From Dirofilaria immitis (taxonomy: Eukaryota; Nematoda; Chromadorea; Rhabditida; Onchocercidae): 64,000 bases of DNA. Shown piece by piece: positions 26,910 to 38,800 of the stretch. Below the pieces are notes generated by a model, which saw nothing but the letters and a program-made list of their open reading frames with translations, did not search any database and was not told the origin of the DNA. The stretch spans positions 3,286,501 through 3,350,500 of the forward strand of contig JAKNDB010000068.1 in assembly GCA_024305405.1 (NCBI GenBank). The letters are read 5' to 3'. How positions within the stretch are numbered: position 1 is the stretch's first letter; each line of letters opens with the position of its first letter. A program made the position numbers and the translations under genes.

Positions 26910-26984
26910 TACGAAATAATTTTTTTAATTTGATTCAAAATATAACGAAATAATAATAATTTTTTTAATTTGATTCAAAATACA
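26910..26984. repeat. Tandem duplication of about 36 bp
   Basis: ACGAAATAAT followed by TTTTTTTAATTTGATTCAAA occurs at about 26911-26939 and again at about 26945-26981 with a short AATAAT insertion. Non-coding. Confidence 0.7.
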
Positions 26985-27169
26985 GAATTTAATTTGATTT
27001 AAATGAAAAGATGATAAGTAGAAAAAGAGACAAAAAATTTAAAAATACTTTAATTAATGCTTTTTAAAAGAATTTTCACTTATTAGTTGCAAATATCTTA
27101 TTCATACCGTTAACTGAAATTTTCCAACAAATATTGTTTTTAAATTTCATTCAGTTTAGGATAGTAATT

Positions 27170-27373
27170 TTCATGGTGGGTTCGTATATTGTCGATTATA
27201 CCTATTTGAAAATGGTTTGGAAGTGTATGCTGTCCTGTGGAGTTGGTGGGTGGTCATCGAGATTCTACTTGATGTACCAGTTAGAGTTGGTACATTCTGA
27301 TGGCGAAACCTAATTATGATTTTAATGCTTACTATTGCTATTACGTTGTAATCGATATTTTTGTTGAAGAGAA
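27170..27373. promoter_or_regulatory. GC-richer island just upstream of the zinc transporter start
   Basis: This stretch is clearly less AT-rich than its flanks and GT-rich on the plus strand. It is open on both strands (47 codons from ATG at 27174 on plus; a Thr/Ser-rich frame on minus) but neither resembles a known protein. Position directly 5' of the transporter ATG suggests promoter or 5' leader. Confidence 0.3.
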
Positions 27374-30300
27374 ATGTTGAGGACGTTATGGCAAAGAGGA
27401 AGTAATAATTCTTTGGATCGAAATGCAATCTGCAATGATCAGGATAGTTATAATGACGAGCAGGAATCAATCGATCATTCTCATCTACAAGAACATTGTC
27501 ATTTTTATTGCTATCTCAAAAGAGGTTTTTTTCCTTGCTTCTTCATATTGTTTTAAAAAAAAACAATTATTCAAAGCTTTTATTTTAAGCATTAACTGGA
27601 AAATTATAAGCATTAAGTTATTGAACATCAAAACATTTTGAATAAAGATCAGATATAATTAGGCATCCATTATTGTATTGATCATACTGTCATATTGTGA
27701 CACTATTATACACTTATCTTAATTTTGTTGAACTAGTTATGTTAATTATTCTATTTATCTACATTTGTACTCGTCATATTATTTCCTTGATGTTTGGATC
27801 ATTTTTTTGACCTCATGATTATAACAATCTATTAAGTGGATTCACACTAATCATGTCAGTATTCCACTGCGATAAGATTTTAGCAGCAAAAACCATTTAT
27901 TTTTGCTAGTTATTATTAATAATTTTTTTATGTCAGATATATTTGTGATTTATCCAAGGTAATGAACTTGATGAATGATATCTTCTTTTTCTTCCTTCAT
28001 CTTCTCCAAATTATTCAATTCATTAATGGATTCTAGTTTTTTAAAATATGCATTCATATTCCAATTTTCCGAACTTCGAAGAAATAATATTTGCTAAATA
28101 TCTCCTGTCAATTATTATTAATTTGGAGGGACTTTTAGAAATGTACAGAAAAGAGGATAATATTATTTTATCGATCATGTTGCCTCAGCGATATCTCTTC
28201 TAATATATTGAAAGCTCTTTGATTTTTATCATTGTAATATAATACTTATGAAGAAGCGATCATGAGATTTGCTGAATTGTGCGCTAATTTTAGGAAGAAA
28301 TGAACTAATGAAATTGATTAATCATTATAAACAGTTTAACTTTCAGGGCTTTTTATTATTATTAGAAAATGGAAAGTTATATATGATTTATCAAAAAATA
28401 AAATAGAAAAGAAGATTGATCTTCTTTGATCGATCGTTTTTTCGTCTTTCTCTTATATCTATTTTTCATATTATTCCACTTTTAACTTTTGATTTATTTT
28501 AATTATCCTTTTTCTCCTTATCACCACCTTATATGCATATATCTTATTATCATAAATTGTTTAAAACTACTGATATAATGGAAACAAAGAATATATAGAT
28601 GTGTTATTCAGAAATAGTGTACAAAATAATCAAAACCATATATAGAAGCAGTTATCATCGCATATCTTATCCGATTCATAATTGAATAAACTGATTTTAT
28701 GCATGAATTCTATAATTAATATTTTGAAACTTCTGTGGTGTTATGAACCTTTTTAAAATTATTATGCATCACATTGTTATACTCATTCAGCAAAATGATA
28801 CTGAGATGAATTTATCATTGTGTAACTTGCTCTTTGAAGAAACCTCGGTATTATATATTGAATATGAATTGCAAAATTACGCATTTACTACACTTGCTTA
28901 TGAATTTCTTTTAAATCCAGTGATATTGCTTTAAAAATTTAATTTGCCAGTTTAAGAATTAATCATAATTTTGAAATAGAGTAACCGATTTAAAATCAAA
29001 GGGAAGAATTTTTATAATAGAATTTATTTCTTTTCAGGATCGAAGAGCTGAGCGATCATTGAAAGTAGTAGCAATTTTAAGTGCTCTTTTTATTATTGCC
29101 GAATTTACTGGTGGCGTTTTAGCTCGTAGTTTGGCGATAATGACCGACGCCGGACATATGCTTAGTGATTTACTCTCCTTTGTTATATCTATCATAGCAA
29201 TTCGGCTTGCACGCTCTCCCGGTTTGATTTTCATATGGATTTTTTTGGGAAATAAGGAAATAATATCCTACTGTGAGAATGATCGGGATGTTTTTAATAA
29301 TCAGAAGCAGTTATTTCTTTTTTTTTCATTCTTTAATTCGATGCTTTATTTTTTAGGAAAAGAATGAATATTTTCTTCTTTAATTTAGTGTTTTTCAAAA
29401 ATGAATGACTATATATTGAAGTGTATATTAAGTTGTATCTTTTGATTATAATGAAGTTCTGGTCATTTATCAACATGATTACACGGTGTAATGAATATAT
29501 GTAAATGTTCTCCTTTTGATATCATTTCGACTTATATTTTTTCGATTCATTAAGCTGATGCAAACATAAAAATAGAAAGAAAATCACGGTGCTAGAAATT
29601 TGGAAAAAACGGAGAACCTAAAATGAATGCAATATAATCAGTTTTCTATAAGTATCAGCATAATTGTGTGTACTGCAATTGATTACATCTTTGTACTAAT
29701 GACTAAATCTACAGCAAATCATCGATTATCGTTTGGTTTTTTCGCGCGGAAATTTTGGGTGCAACAATATCAATTATAATTATATGGATTCTTACAACGA
29801 TGCTAGTTATGCTTGCTTTACAACGGATTATCAACAATAATTTCGATGTTTTTATTCTCTTTCTTTTTATGTTTATCTTAAATTTATTGTAACTAAAGTA
29901 TTTAAATAATTGATAGTGTTAAACATTAGCAGGCAAAGTTTTAACACTAAATGAATATTCTTAAATCTAATAGCAATGTAATTTAATATATTTGGTTAAT
30001 CTATTAAAAATATAACGAACTGTAAAAATTCTTTCGGTAAAATAATCATGCAGATATGTTATTTTCAAGGAGGAGATTTATTGAATTTTATGATATCTGT
30101 AATGACGTAATTCTTTCGAAATTATTACACTGAATAAGATTTGTTTACAGTATCCGTTATACATTGAAAATAATATTTTATAAAAATTATGCAAATTCCT
30201 TATAATTTTGCAGTATTTTTTGAGCAAGAAATTTGTTTACTGCAAAAGTTTTCCATATGTTTAAGATTACAAAATAAATCGGAACGTAGTTGTTTTTTTA

Positions 30301-32000
30301 CTAAAAAGTTGTTCCAACTCACACTGTCGAAAAAGATTTTACCTTAGTCATGTGAAAATAATATTAGAAAATTATATGTTATCGACAACGAATTTGTAAA
30401 CTGAATATTTTCTTAATAATTTTAGCTTGATTTGAATAATCTTCAAATCATATGAACTTTTTTGGAATTTAATGATTTTATTAAATTCAGGTGGACGCAA
30501 ATACGATGATTGTCACGGCAGGTGCAGGCGTAATATTTAATATTATAATGGGACTTGTGTTGCGATATTTTCGTTGTGCTCATTCACATGATATAGGTCA
30601 TAATCACAACCAGTAGGTACTTGTTTTTTTTATTTATTTTTTACTAGTTTTTTATTTTCTACTTTTTAATTACCTGGGCAAAACAGAATGGTGTTTTAAA
30701 TAGTAACTTTTATCAAGTCAATATGATATTAATAAACTTTAACAAAGACGATATATTTTTCAACTGATTCGATTACACAATTCAGTACTAATGTAAATGT
30801 ACGAGCCGCTTTCATCCATGTTCTCGGGGATTTTATCCAAAGTATCGGCGTTCTAACTGCTGCTATCATCATTAAGGTAAGATGATAATACTGCTGTTAC
30901 TGATGTTGTATTTCCTCAAAGAATGTGGATGTTTTTGTATGAGAGGAGAACAAAAAAGGTTTCTGCATTTGCAAGTTTAGGAAGGAAAAATTTTAATTTA
31001 TCAATGGTGCAATTAATATTCTGTTTTCTGCAACTTATTTATTGCAGATAACAGGTTGGAAATTAGCTGATCCATTATGCACTTTCCTCTTTTCTGTAAT
31101 CGTTCTTATCACAAGTGTTACTGTAATTCGTGATATTTTCTTCATATTAATGGAAGGTACTCATGAAAACTTATATGTTTTCCGAAGCATTTTACTTAAA
31201 TAAAACTTATTATTGACAAAATTAAACATTCGTCTTCTACTATCATTAAAATTTTTTCCAAATTATTCTTATTTGGATTCATTCTGCTTTATAATCAAAT
31301 TTGTTATTAGCATGAGGTGTGAAGAACAATTAATTTTGCAGGAACACCCGCACATATAAATTACGGTAACTTGCAAAGTGACTTATTGAACATAAGTGGT
31401 GTACGAACGTTACATAGCTTGCATGTCTGGTCACTAAATATGGACAAAACAGCTCTAGCAGTTCATTTAGCTATTGGTATATTTGCATTTATAAAGCCAT
31501 AAAGTACACGGAATTAATTTTTTTATTTATTGAAATTAATGATTGACATGTTGAAATATCAACAATACTTTTTATCATACCGTCAATATTTGAGCATTTC
31601 TATATTGATGATGTATTTTATTCTTAGATCTAAACAGAAGCTATACTTGAGTTTCGAAAAATCCACTGTTTAAAATCGTAAAAACTGGCATTCTTGTATT
31701 AACTGGAAGGAAATGAAATATATATTGAAGGGAAATATTTTTTTTAATGTTACGTTAGGCTATATAAAACAGTTTTGGAATTCATGGCTAAATTACATTA
31801 TATTTTTCGCTCTATCATTTATTTCTATTACAGATGAACCAGAGAAAGCAACCGAAACAATGAAAGCAGCTAGTAAACTTATACGCTTCAAACACGGTAT
31901 ACATTTAGCTACGATACAAATTGAACCATACGAAACTTATATGCTGTCATGCAAATTCTGCAAACCTTTATTTGAACTAAATACACGAGTTGATATTTAA
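27374..32000 (+). CDS. Zinc transporter, SLC30/cation diffusion facilitator family (ZnT2/3/8-like)
   Basis: Moves Zn2+ out of the cytosol into vesicles or out of the cell by proton exchange. Exons: probable N-terminal exon from ATG 27374 (in-frame TGA just upstream; contains the EHCH motif typical of this subfamily), then 29038-29221, 29715-29847, 30491-30612, 30786-30876, 31048-31156, 31342-31476 and 31834-32000. The two zinc-site motifs are present: HMLSD in TM2 and HVLGD in TM5. A short His loop (HSHDIGHNHNQ) lies between TM4 and TM5, RAEILGA marks TM3, and the cytosolic tail ends with the CKFC motif of the ZnT2/3/8 group. The junction from the first exon to 29038 is unresolved (phase 1 versus 0), so a small exon is probably missed. 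In exon 29715-29847 a T6 run breaks the frame by one base. C. elegans relatives are ttm-1 and cdf-2; I do not choose between them. Confidence 0.92.
29723..30463. repeat. Arm 1 of large inverted duplication (zinc-transporter exon plus intron)
   Basis: From CGATTATCG in exon 29715-29847 to TATGAACTTTTTT in the following intron, this matches the reverse complement of 35389-36060 with scattered substitutions. Arm 1 contains about 70 bp (near 30250-30320) absent from arm 2. Confidence 0.9.
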
Positions 32001-32141
32001 ATTATTCCATAATAGTCCATTTAATTATACAGAGAAAAAGTGCGATTGTTAAATGAACATTGCGATTACGGTAAAATTCGGTAATTTTGCTCAAGTTTGG
32101 TTGTTTTATAAATTCAATTGAAAATCTTTTTTTTCTTTTTA

Positions 32142-32151
32142 AATAAATAAA
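32142..32151 (+). terminator. Poly(A) signal of the zinc transporter gene
   Basis: AATAAATAAA lies about 140 bases after the TAA at 32000, the first good AATAAA downstream. Confidence 0.6.
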
Positions 32152-32459
32152 GACGTTGGAATTATTGGAAATTATTAATAATTGAGAGAGAATTTCTAAT
32201 TTATCATGATTCGAAGTCGACAGGTATGTAGCACTATAATTCTGGGACATATATTTAGTGAAACATTCCGACATTGTCCAGTCTTTGACTATTTCCACAA
32301 TCCATTGATGATTTCTTCGGGTAGGGGTTATCAAATAATGTAAATATTATTTATTAATATTCAATTATAACTTATTCCATCGTATTCTAATCTCTCCTAT
32401 CTAATAGTTTTAGCCATACAATAACTTGTTTGGGCTTGTAACTTTTAACATTCAAAATT

Positions 32460-32530
32460 CTCATAATCAAAAATTTGATTATGAGTGCACCGTTATTACT
32501 CGAATTTGATTATGAGTGCACCGTTATTAC
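32460..32530. repeat. Hairpin plus tandem duplication between the transporter and NOMO genes
   Basis: CTCATAATCAAA (32460-32471) pairs perfectly with 32474-32485 across a 2-base gap. The right arm is the start of a 28-base unit (32472-32499) repeated at 32503-32530, reading TTTGATTATGAGTGCACCG then TTATTAC. Confidence 0.85.
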
Positions 32531-32797
32531 ACACATTTTAGTTCTTTCTATTCTTTATTATTTTTAGTTATTCTTTATCACTTTTTAGATTATTTGTATC
32601 ATTTTTTCGTAAAGTTTATACAATTTCGGCTATTGTTGCATATGTAGTACTATCTTGTTATTTTGACCATTTTCATTTGCTTTATCCATTATAATAAAAT
32701 AAATTAAGTTACTTGTGTTATTGCATATTAAAGTTTATAATGCTATGTTATTTATTACAATAACATTACAATAACGATCAATAATTATCCCTGCGCG

Positions 32798-32804
32798 TTT
32801 CCAG
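32798..32804 (+). promoter_or_regulatory. Candidate trans-splice (SL) acceptor for the NOMO gene
   Basis: GTTTCCAG ending at 32804 is a pyrimidine-AG site about 90 bases before the NOMO ATG. Nematode mRNAs are often trans-spliced at such sites, but an out-of-frame ATG follows it and no transcript evidence is available. Confidence 0.3.
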
Positions 32805-32892
32805 TGCCAAGCAATGGTTTCAAAAAATTTTTGAAAAACAAGAAAAATATGATTGTCGAAATTTTAAATTAAAGTATCCATACGTTGAAGGT

Positions 32893-35800
32893 ATGAATTA
32901 CATAGATGCAGTTAAATGGCCTGTATTGATTTTGTTATGTATTTCAACAGTAACAGCCGAAGTTTACAGTTGCGGGGTTTTGTTAAGTCACCAGATGTTC
33001 CAATCGATTATTCGGAAATACAGGTTCGATTTTTTTGATTTACTACGTAGTGCTAAAATCTTATTAGAAATGAATCATGTGGGAGATTGGTATTTACTTT
33101 AAATTGGTTGAATTGAACTCTTACGCTATGGTTTAATTCGATATCAAGAGAGGACTATTTCTTTTTTTATAAAATGGTTCAATTAAATTTGCTCCGTTTA
33201 AGTTGAAGTATTCTATGTTTTTTTGTATGAATTATTTTTGAAACTGTTTAACTTATCTAATTCTAGGTTAGGTTATTTACTACTGAAGGAAATTTGAAAT
33301 TTGAGACAGAATGCAGTCCGACAAATGGATATTATATGATTCCAGTATATAGCAAAGGCGATTACTCAATACGTATTTTCGCACCAGATGGATGGTTCTT
33401 TCGTAAATATTATTCGTGATTCACTGTTACCTCTCATCATTTGATATTTTAAAATGCTAAAAGAAAAAATGGTTCTATAAGTTGGAAGGCTTTTTGATTC
33501 ATTTTCTTCTTGTTTATATATGTATATATTTTTTTCTTTCTATTCTTTTACTTTTTAGTACATACTGGAATCTCAAAAACAAAATTAAGTGTGGAAATTT
33601 TATTTCAGAACCAAGTAGTTTTGATCTGAAAGTAGATGGAAAAAATGATTTATGCAGCAAAGGCGAAGATATCAATTTCGTTTTAAATGCTTTCGCTGTG
33701 GAAGGCGTACTACGAAGTGGTAATGGTAATGGACCTGCAGGTGTTACATTGGTTCTTATTGCTGAAAATGGCACTCTTATATCGGAGACAAAAACGGTTG
33801 CAAATGGTGCATATCGATTTCGGGCATCGCCTGGAAAATATTTAGTAAGCCATTTCTTTGAAATTTCTCTTAGAAGTGTAATTTCAAATGAATTTTATTT
33901 TTAAATAAGTGAGAGCTAGACAAATTGATTCTTGGAACTAATATGTAATGGCACTTCCAAGGCATTAAAAATTATGGTATGGAGTATTTTTTTAAAAAAA
34001 TTCCATTAAGTAATCTAATTTTTTATTAACCAATCCGATTTATTACTAATTATTCTTCATCCTTTCATGAAGGTATCAACCGCAGGTAATAGCACAGAAT
34101 GTATTGAGCGTGATAAAGTACCGGTGTCGATTACTACGTCACCAGTTCATGTATCACCGGATTTGAAAATATCTGGACATTTGTTGACTGTTTCTGTTTT
34201 ATCTAAAAGCACCAAGTAGCTGGAGTTTCCGTAGCACTTTATTCGAAAACTGTTATAAAGGCAAGTACAGTAATTTTTTTAACATGGTTGTAGTTATTAA
34301 ATTTTTCGTATTTCTTCAGAAATAGTTTAAAACTTTTCGAAGGTTCATTTTGGATTACGTATAATCTGGCTACGGGAATATTTTTGTGGTTGTTTTCTAT
34401 TGTATGCAAAGTATAATGTTATTGTTATATATTTTACGACTTTTATTTTGTCTTTCATTTCTTTTTATATATCAGATCATATTAGCAAGAGGTATATTTT
34501 TATGAATTGATAATATTAATAATGAAAATTGTGTTTACAGTTTGAAGATCTTTTCATTCTTATTGTTATCCTTTTACAGTTAACATATTGTAACGAAAAA
34601 TTATCTGTTGTGGAAAAAGAAGGAAAAAACTTGATAGAAAGCTTGTCTGTAAAATAAAAACTGATATCGATGGTATAGCTCATTTCCCGTGCCTTCCGCC
34701 TGGATTATATACTATCCAGCCCACTCTTTTCACCGACAAAGTTCGTTTCAGTTTTTCACCGGAAATGAAAGAAATTACAATGGGATCATCTGCGGAGCAG
34801 GTATTATTTTGTAGTTTTATGGATGATTTTTATTGATGTGCTTATGCTTTCTACATTTTGTTAAAAGTTGAGATTATGCCATTTTTCGTCATTTTCATTC
34901 TCTGTATACTCTCGGCATTAAAATTCAGTTTTTAACTGTATTATCAGAACTGAAGATGATATAGATATAGTTTGTAATATTGGTGATTCGCTTTATTAAT
35001 ATTCAGTTTCGCCACTAAAAATGCATTAAGTCGGGCATACTTGAATTCCTTTTATTTGCAATATCAAATTAATTTTTTTGGCAGGCTATTAATAATGATA
35101 CTTCTATATGCTTAAAGGTTATCTTTGACACACTTGGATTTAGTAGCAAAGGTCAAGTTCTATTATCTGGACAACCAGTTATCGATGCAGTTGTTTATGT
35201 GAATGGTGAAATGAAAGGAAAAACCGATGCAAACGGATGGTAATTTTAGTTGGTCGAAAAATTAGCTTAGGTAGAATAACAATAATAAAATAAAATGTTT
35301 TTGTAGTTTATATTATTTTTTAATTCAAAAGGCCATTTTTTGAAGAAGAAATAAAACCACACGATTTCATTAAGAAATTTTGGCTTACAAAAAAATTCAT
35401 ATGATTTGAAAATTATTCAAATCAAGCTAAAATTATTAAGAAAATATTCAGTTTACAAATTCGTTGTTGATAACTTATAATTTTCTAATATTATTTTCAC
35501 ATGACTAGGGTAAAATTTTTTTCGACAGTGTGAGTTGATTTTGCAGTAAACAAATTTCTTGCTCAAAAAATACTGCAAAATTATAAGGAATTTGCATAAT
35601 TTTATAAAATATTATTTTCAATGTATAACGGATACTGTAAACAAATCTTATTCAGTGTAACAATTTCGAAAGAATTACGTCATTACAGATATCATAAAAT
35701 TCAATAAATCCCTCCTTGAAAATAACATATCTGCATGATTATTTTACCGAAAGAATTTTTACAGTTCGTTATATTTTTAATAGATTAACCAAATATATTA

Positions 35801-38800
35801 AATTACATTGCTATTAGATTTAAGAATATTCAATTAGTGTTAAAACTTTGCCTGCTAATGTTTAACACTATCAATTATTTAAATACTTTAGTTACAATAA
35901 ATTTAAGATAAACATAAAAGAAAGAGAATAAAAACATCGAAATTATTGTTGATAATCCGTTGTAAAGCAAACATAGCTAGCATCGTTGTAAGAATCCATA
36001 TAATTGTAATTGATATTGTTACACCCAAAATTTCTGCACGAAAAAACCAAACGATGATCGGTGTGTTTTATTATTCTTTTATGTTATCATTTTTATAAGT
36101 TCCTATGACTCCTCAGGTATACGCTTGACGGTTTACAAGATGAAGACTACACAATAAGTGCCAAAAGGATCATTTTATCTTCAATACGGTTAACATCAAG
36201 TTGACAGCAAAGAAAGCTGAAATCCCGGATATTGTTGCAGAAAGGTAAATTATGTTTATCTTTACAAATATTTTGTAAATACGTCAGAAATATATGGAAT
36301 TATTCAATTTATTATTTTCCATATAAAAAGATGACCGAAAAAGATTGCATTGTTAGTACGCGACTATTCGATAAGTATTATAACGGTATAATGGTTTAAT
36401 GAATTATATAAACGATCTTTTTCAATGTAAAAAATATGGTTATAATATGGCATGGAATTACGTTTTAAAATTTTACACGTTAGAATAATGATTATCTCAA
36501 CTGCGCTTGCATTTTTCTAGTGTGGAGGTATGTGTTACGGTGAATGCGGAAGAAAATATTAGTGGTGTCATGTCAATCATTTTTACAAATCAGCAAATGA
36601 AAGCCGTAAGATCAGTGAATAGAAAAAGCAATGGGAAAATGTGCAATTTGCAAAAAATTGGCAGATATATCGTTTCGGTGCAGTTTGAGTTTTTAAAATT
36701 AAACAATATATGTTTTCAGAGAATGTTAATTTTATGTATAGAACAAGAAAATTTAATACTTGAAGCATCTGTCCACTCATTATGGTTTCTCAAAAACATT
36801 GATGTTGTTAGGCTATTTAAGAAATATCTTTTAATTTCACTGATACCTTTATAAGCCTTAATGAATGTAATAAGTTATAACGATTTTAAAGATTTACTTT
36901 ATCAATTTTAAATACCTGTCTAGTTTAGCCTATCAAAAAATTGTGCGTTTCTGTCGATTAGCAAAATTTTCTTTCATTTCGATTGAATTGCAATATAATG
37001 AAATTTGAACACTTGTAATGATGTGACTGTTTATATTTTAGGTTTCAACGGTAAATGGTATAGTAATGACTCCAAAACAACATGAAATTGATTTATCGAA
37101 GGGCCCTGCACTTGATGTTGTATTTAATCAATTTAAAATTGATGTAAATGTTAGTGTGGTCTGTATAGGTTCGCATTTTTCTGAAATTTTTAAAACATCT
37201 TATTTCAGAACGTCAAAGTTCTTTCGAATTTCGAATTTGCATCTTGCTTGCACTGGAAAAAATTTTTTTCTTCATCAAAATATTCATTAATTTTTGGTAC
37301 TTATAGGTCTCTATTGAATGCTTTTTTTCAGTCCGGGCGGAAATTTCTCAGTAACTTAGGCAGAATATTACGACGTGGTCCTCAAATCATAATATTTCGG
37401 CTGATGAATTTTTGATTATAGTATGATATTTTATTTACAACTTTACATTGCAGATGACTGTGGTACTTTGAAGATTGAGCTATGGAAGGAGAAAATATTA
37501 ATAAAAAGCCTTGAAGGCATTGATCAGTTCATCTTCCACCAAGTAACACCGGATTCCTATAAGTGTAAGCATATTTTCTAAGATGATATGATACAGAGAC
37601 TTAAAATAATGGAAGAATATGCATCTGTATTGATATTTCATCTTAGTTATAAAACATATGTTTTCTATGCTTTTTAGTAAAAATTAATGAAATTTTTGCA
37701 GTAAAAATGGTGGATAACGGTCGATTTTGTTGGGAAAAAACTGAAATGGACATTATTGTTGAAAGTCCTGATTTAAATTACCTCATATTTCGTCAAGTAG
37801 GATATCGAACGGCAACTCGATTATCACATCCGGCTAAAGCGGTCTAAATTACATTACTGAAATCTGATCTTTGATATTTTTAATCTTTTAATAAATAAGC
37901 TAAATAATATTAATTTTTATATTTGTTACAATAGTCTACCAACAGTGTGTGAATATAAACTGTACCTCAAAAAATATTCATAATTCATTTCAGAAATGGA
38001 GTATGTTGGAAAAACCCCAAATTAGTGATTCGCTTGACGTGCCAGCTGGGCAGTTTTCCTTCTGCATTCCTTTAGCCGGCATTTATACTGTAATATTTGA
38101 AGCTTGTCATAAATTTGATAAGCAGTCATATGAAATTAGTATCCCGCAAGAAGTTCCACTTGTTGTATCTGTTTCGAAATTTCTTTTGTCTGCCTCGATC
38201 GAATTGGATCAGACGAGGAATAAGCATGATGATTTTTTTATTTGTTAGCTCCAGTACTAACGAGCAAACGATTCCGGTATTTTTATTTATTTTTTAATCT
38301 TTTCATTTTTTCAGTAACTTTTCATAATAGAACCAATCAGTTAACCATTTATTATTAAAATCAGTGCAATATGTAAATATTTCAGACTCAGTACTTATAA
38401 AATCAGATAACGCATTCTTTCATCAACGTAACATAGCTGGAATTAATGCGTTATTGGATAAAGGCACATGGGGAAATGTATTGTACACTTGTTTTTTGCA
38501 TAACATGCCTGATACATACAGGAGTATTAAAGGTTTAAGTAAAGAAGGTCATAGGAAATTTTTATTTCAGCTGTAGTAACATTTGATGGCATTATGAAAA
38601 AGATGGTATTTGAATATGCTTATCTTTTCTTAATTATTCAAGTTTTTATTATTCGTCCTTATGATCTATTCTAAAATTATTTAGGTAACTTTCTCGACAG
38701 CAGAAAAATTAACTTTCACATTTTATTTATCAACATTAGACGCTGATGCACTTGTTACACTTACACCTCAGTCAAAAACATATCTTTTCACTCCGACTTC

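Noticed and set aside
37946..37993. Earlier start of NOMO exon 12 at CAACAG
   Set aside because: Also in phase, but the TTTCAG site at 37993 is far better and gives the expected length between LSHPAKA and the LDVPAG block.
38364..38570. 70-codon open frame before NOMO exon 13
   Set aside because: It does not fit the NOMO repeat pattern; skipping it gives a continuous VSSTVVTFDG join, so it is treated as intron.
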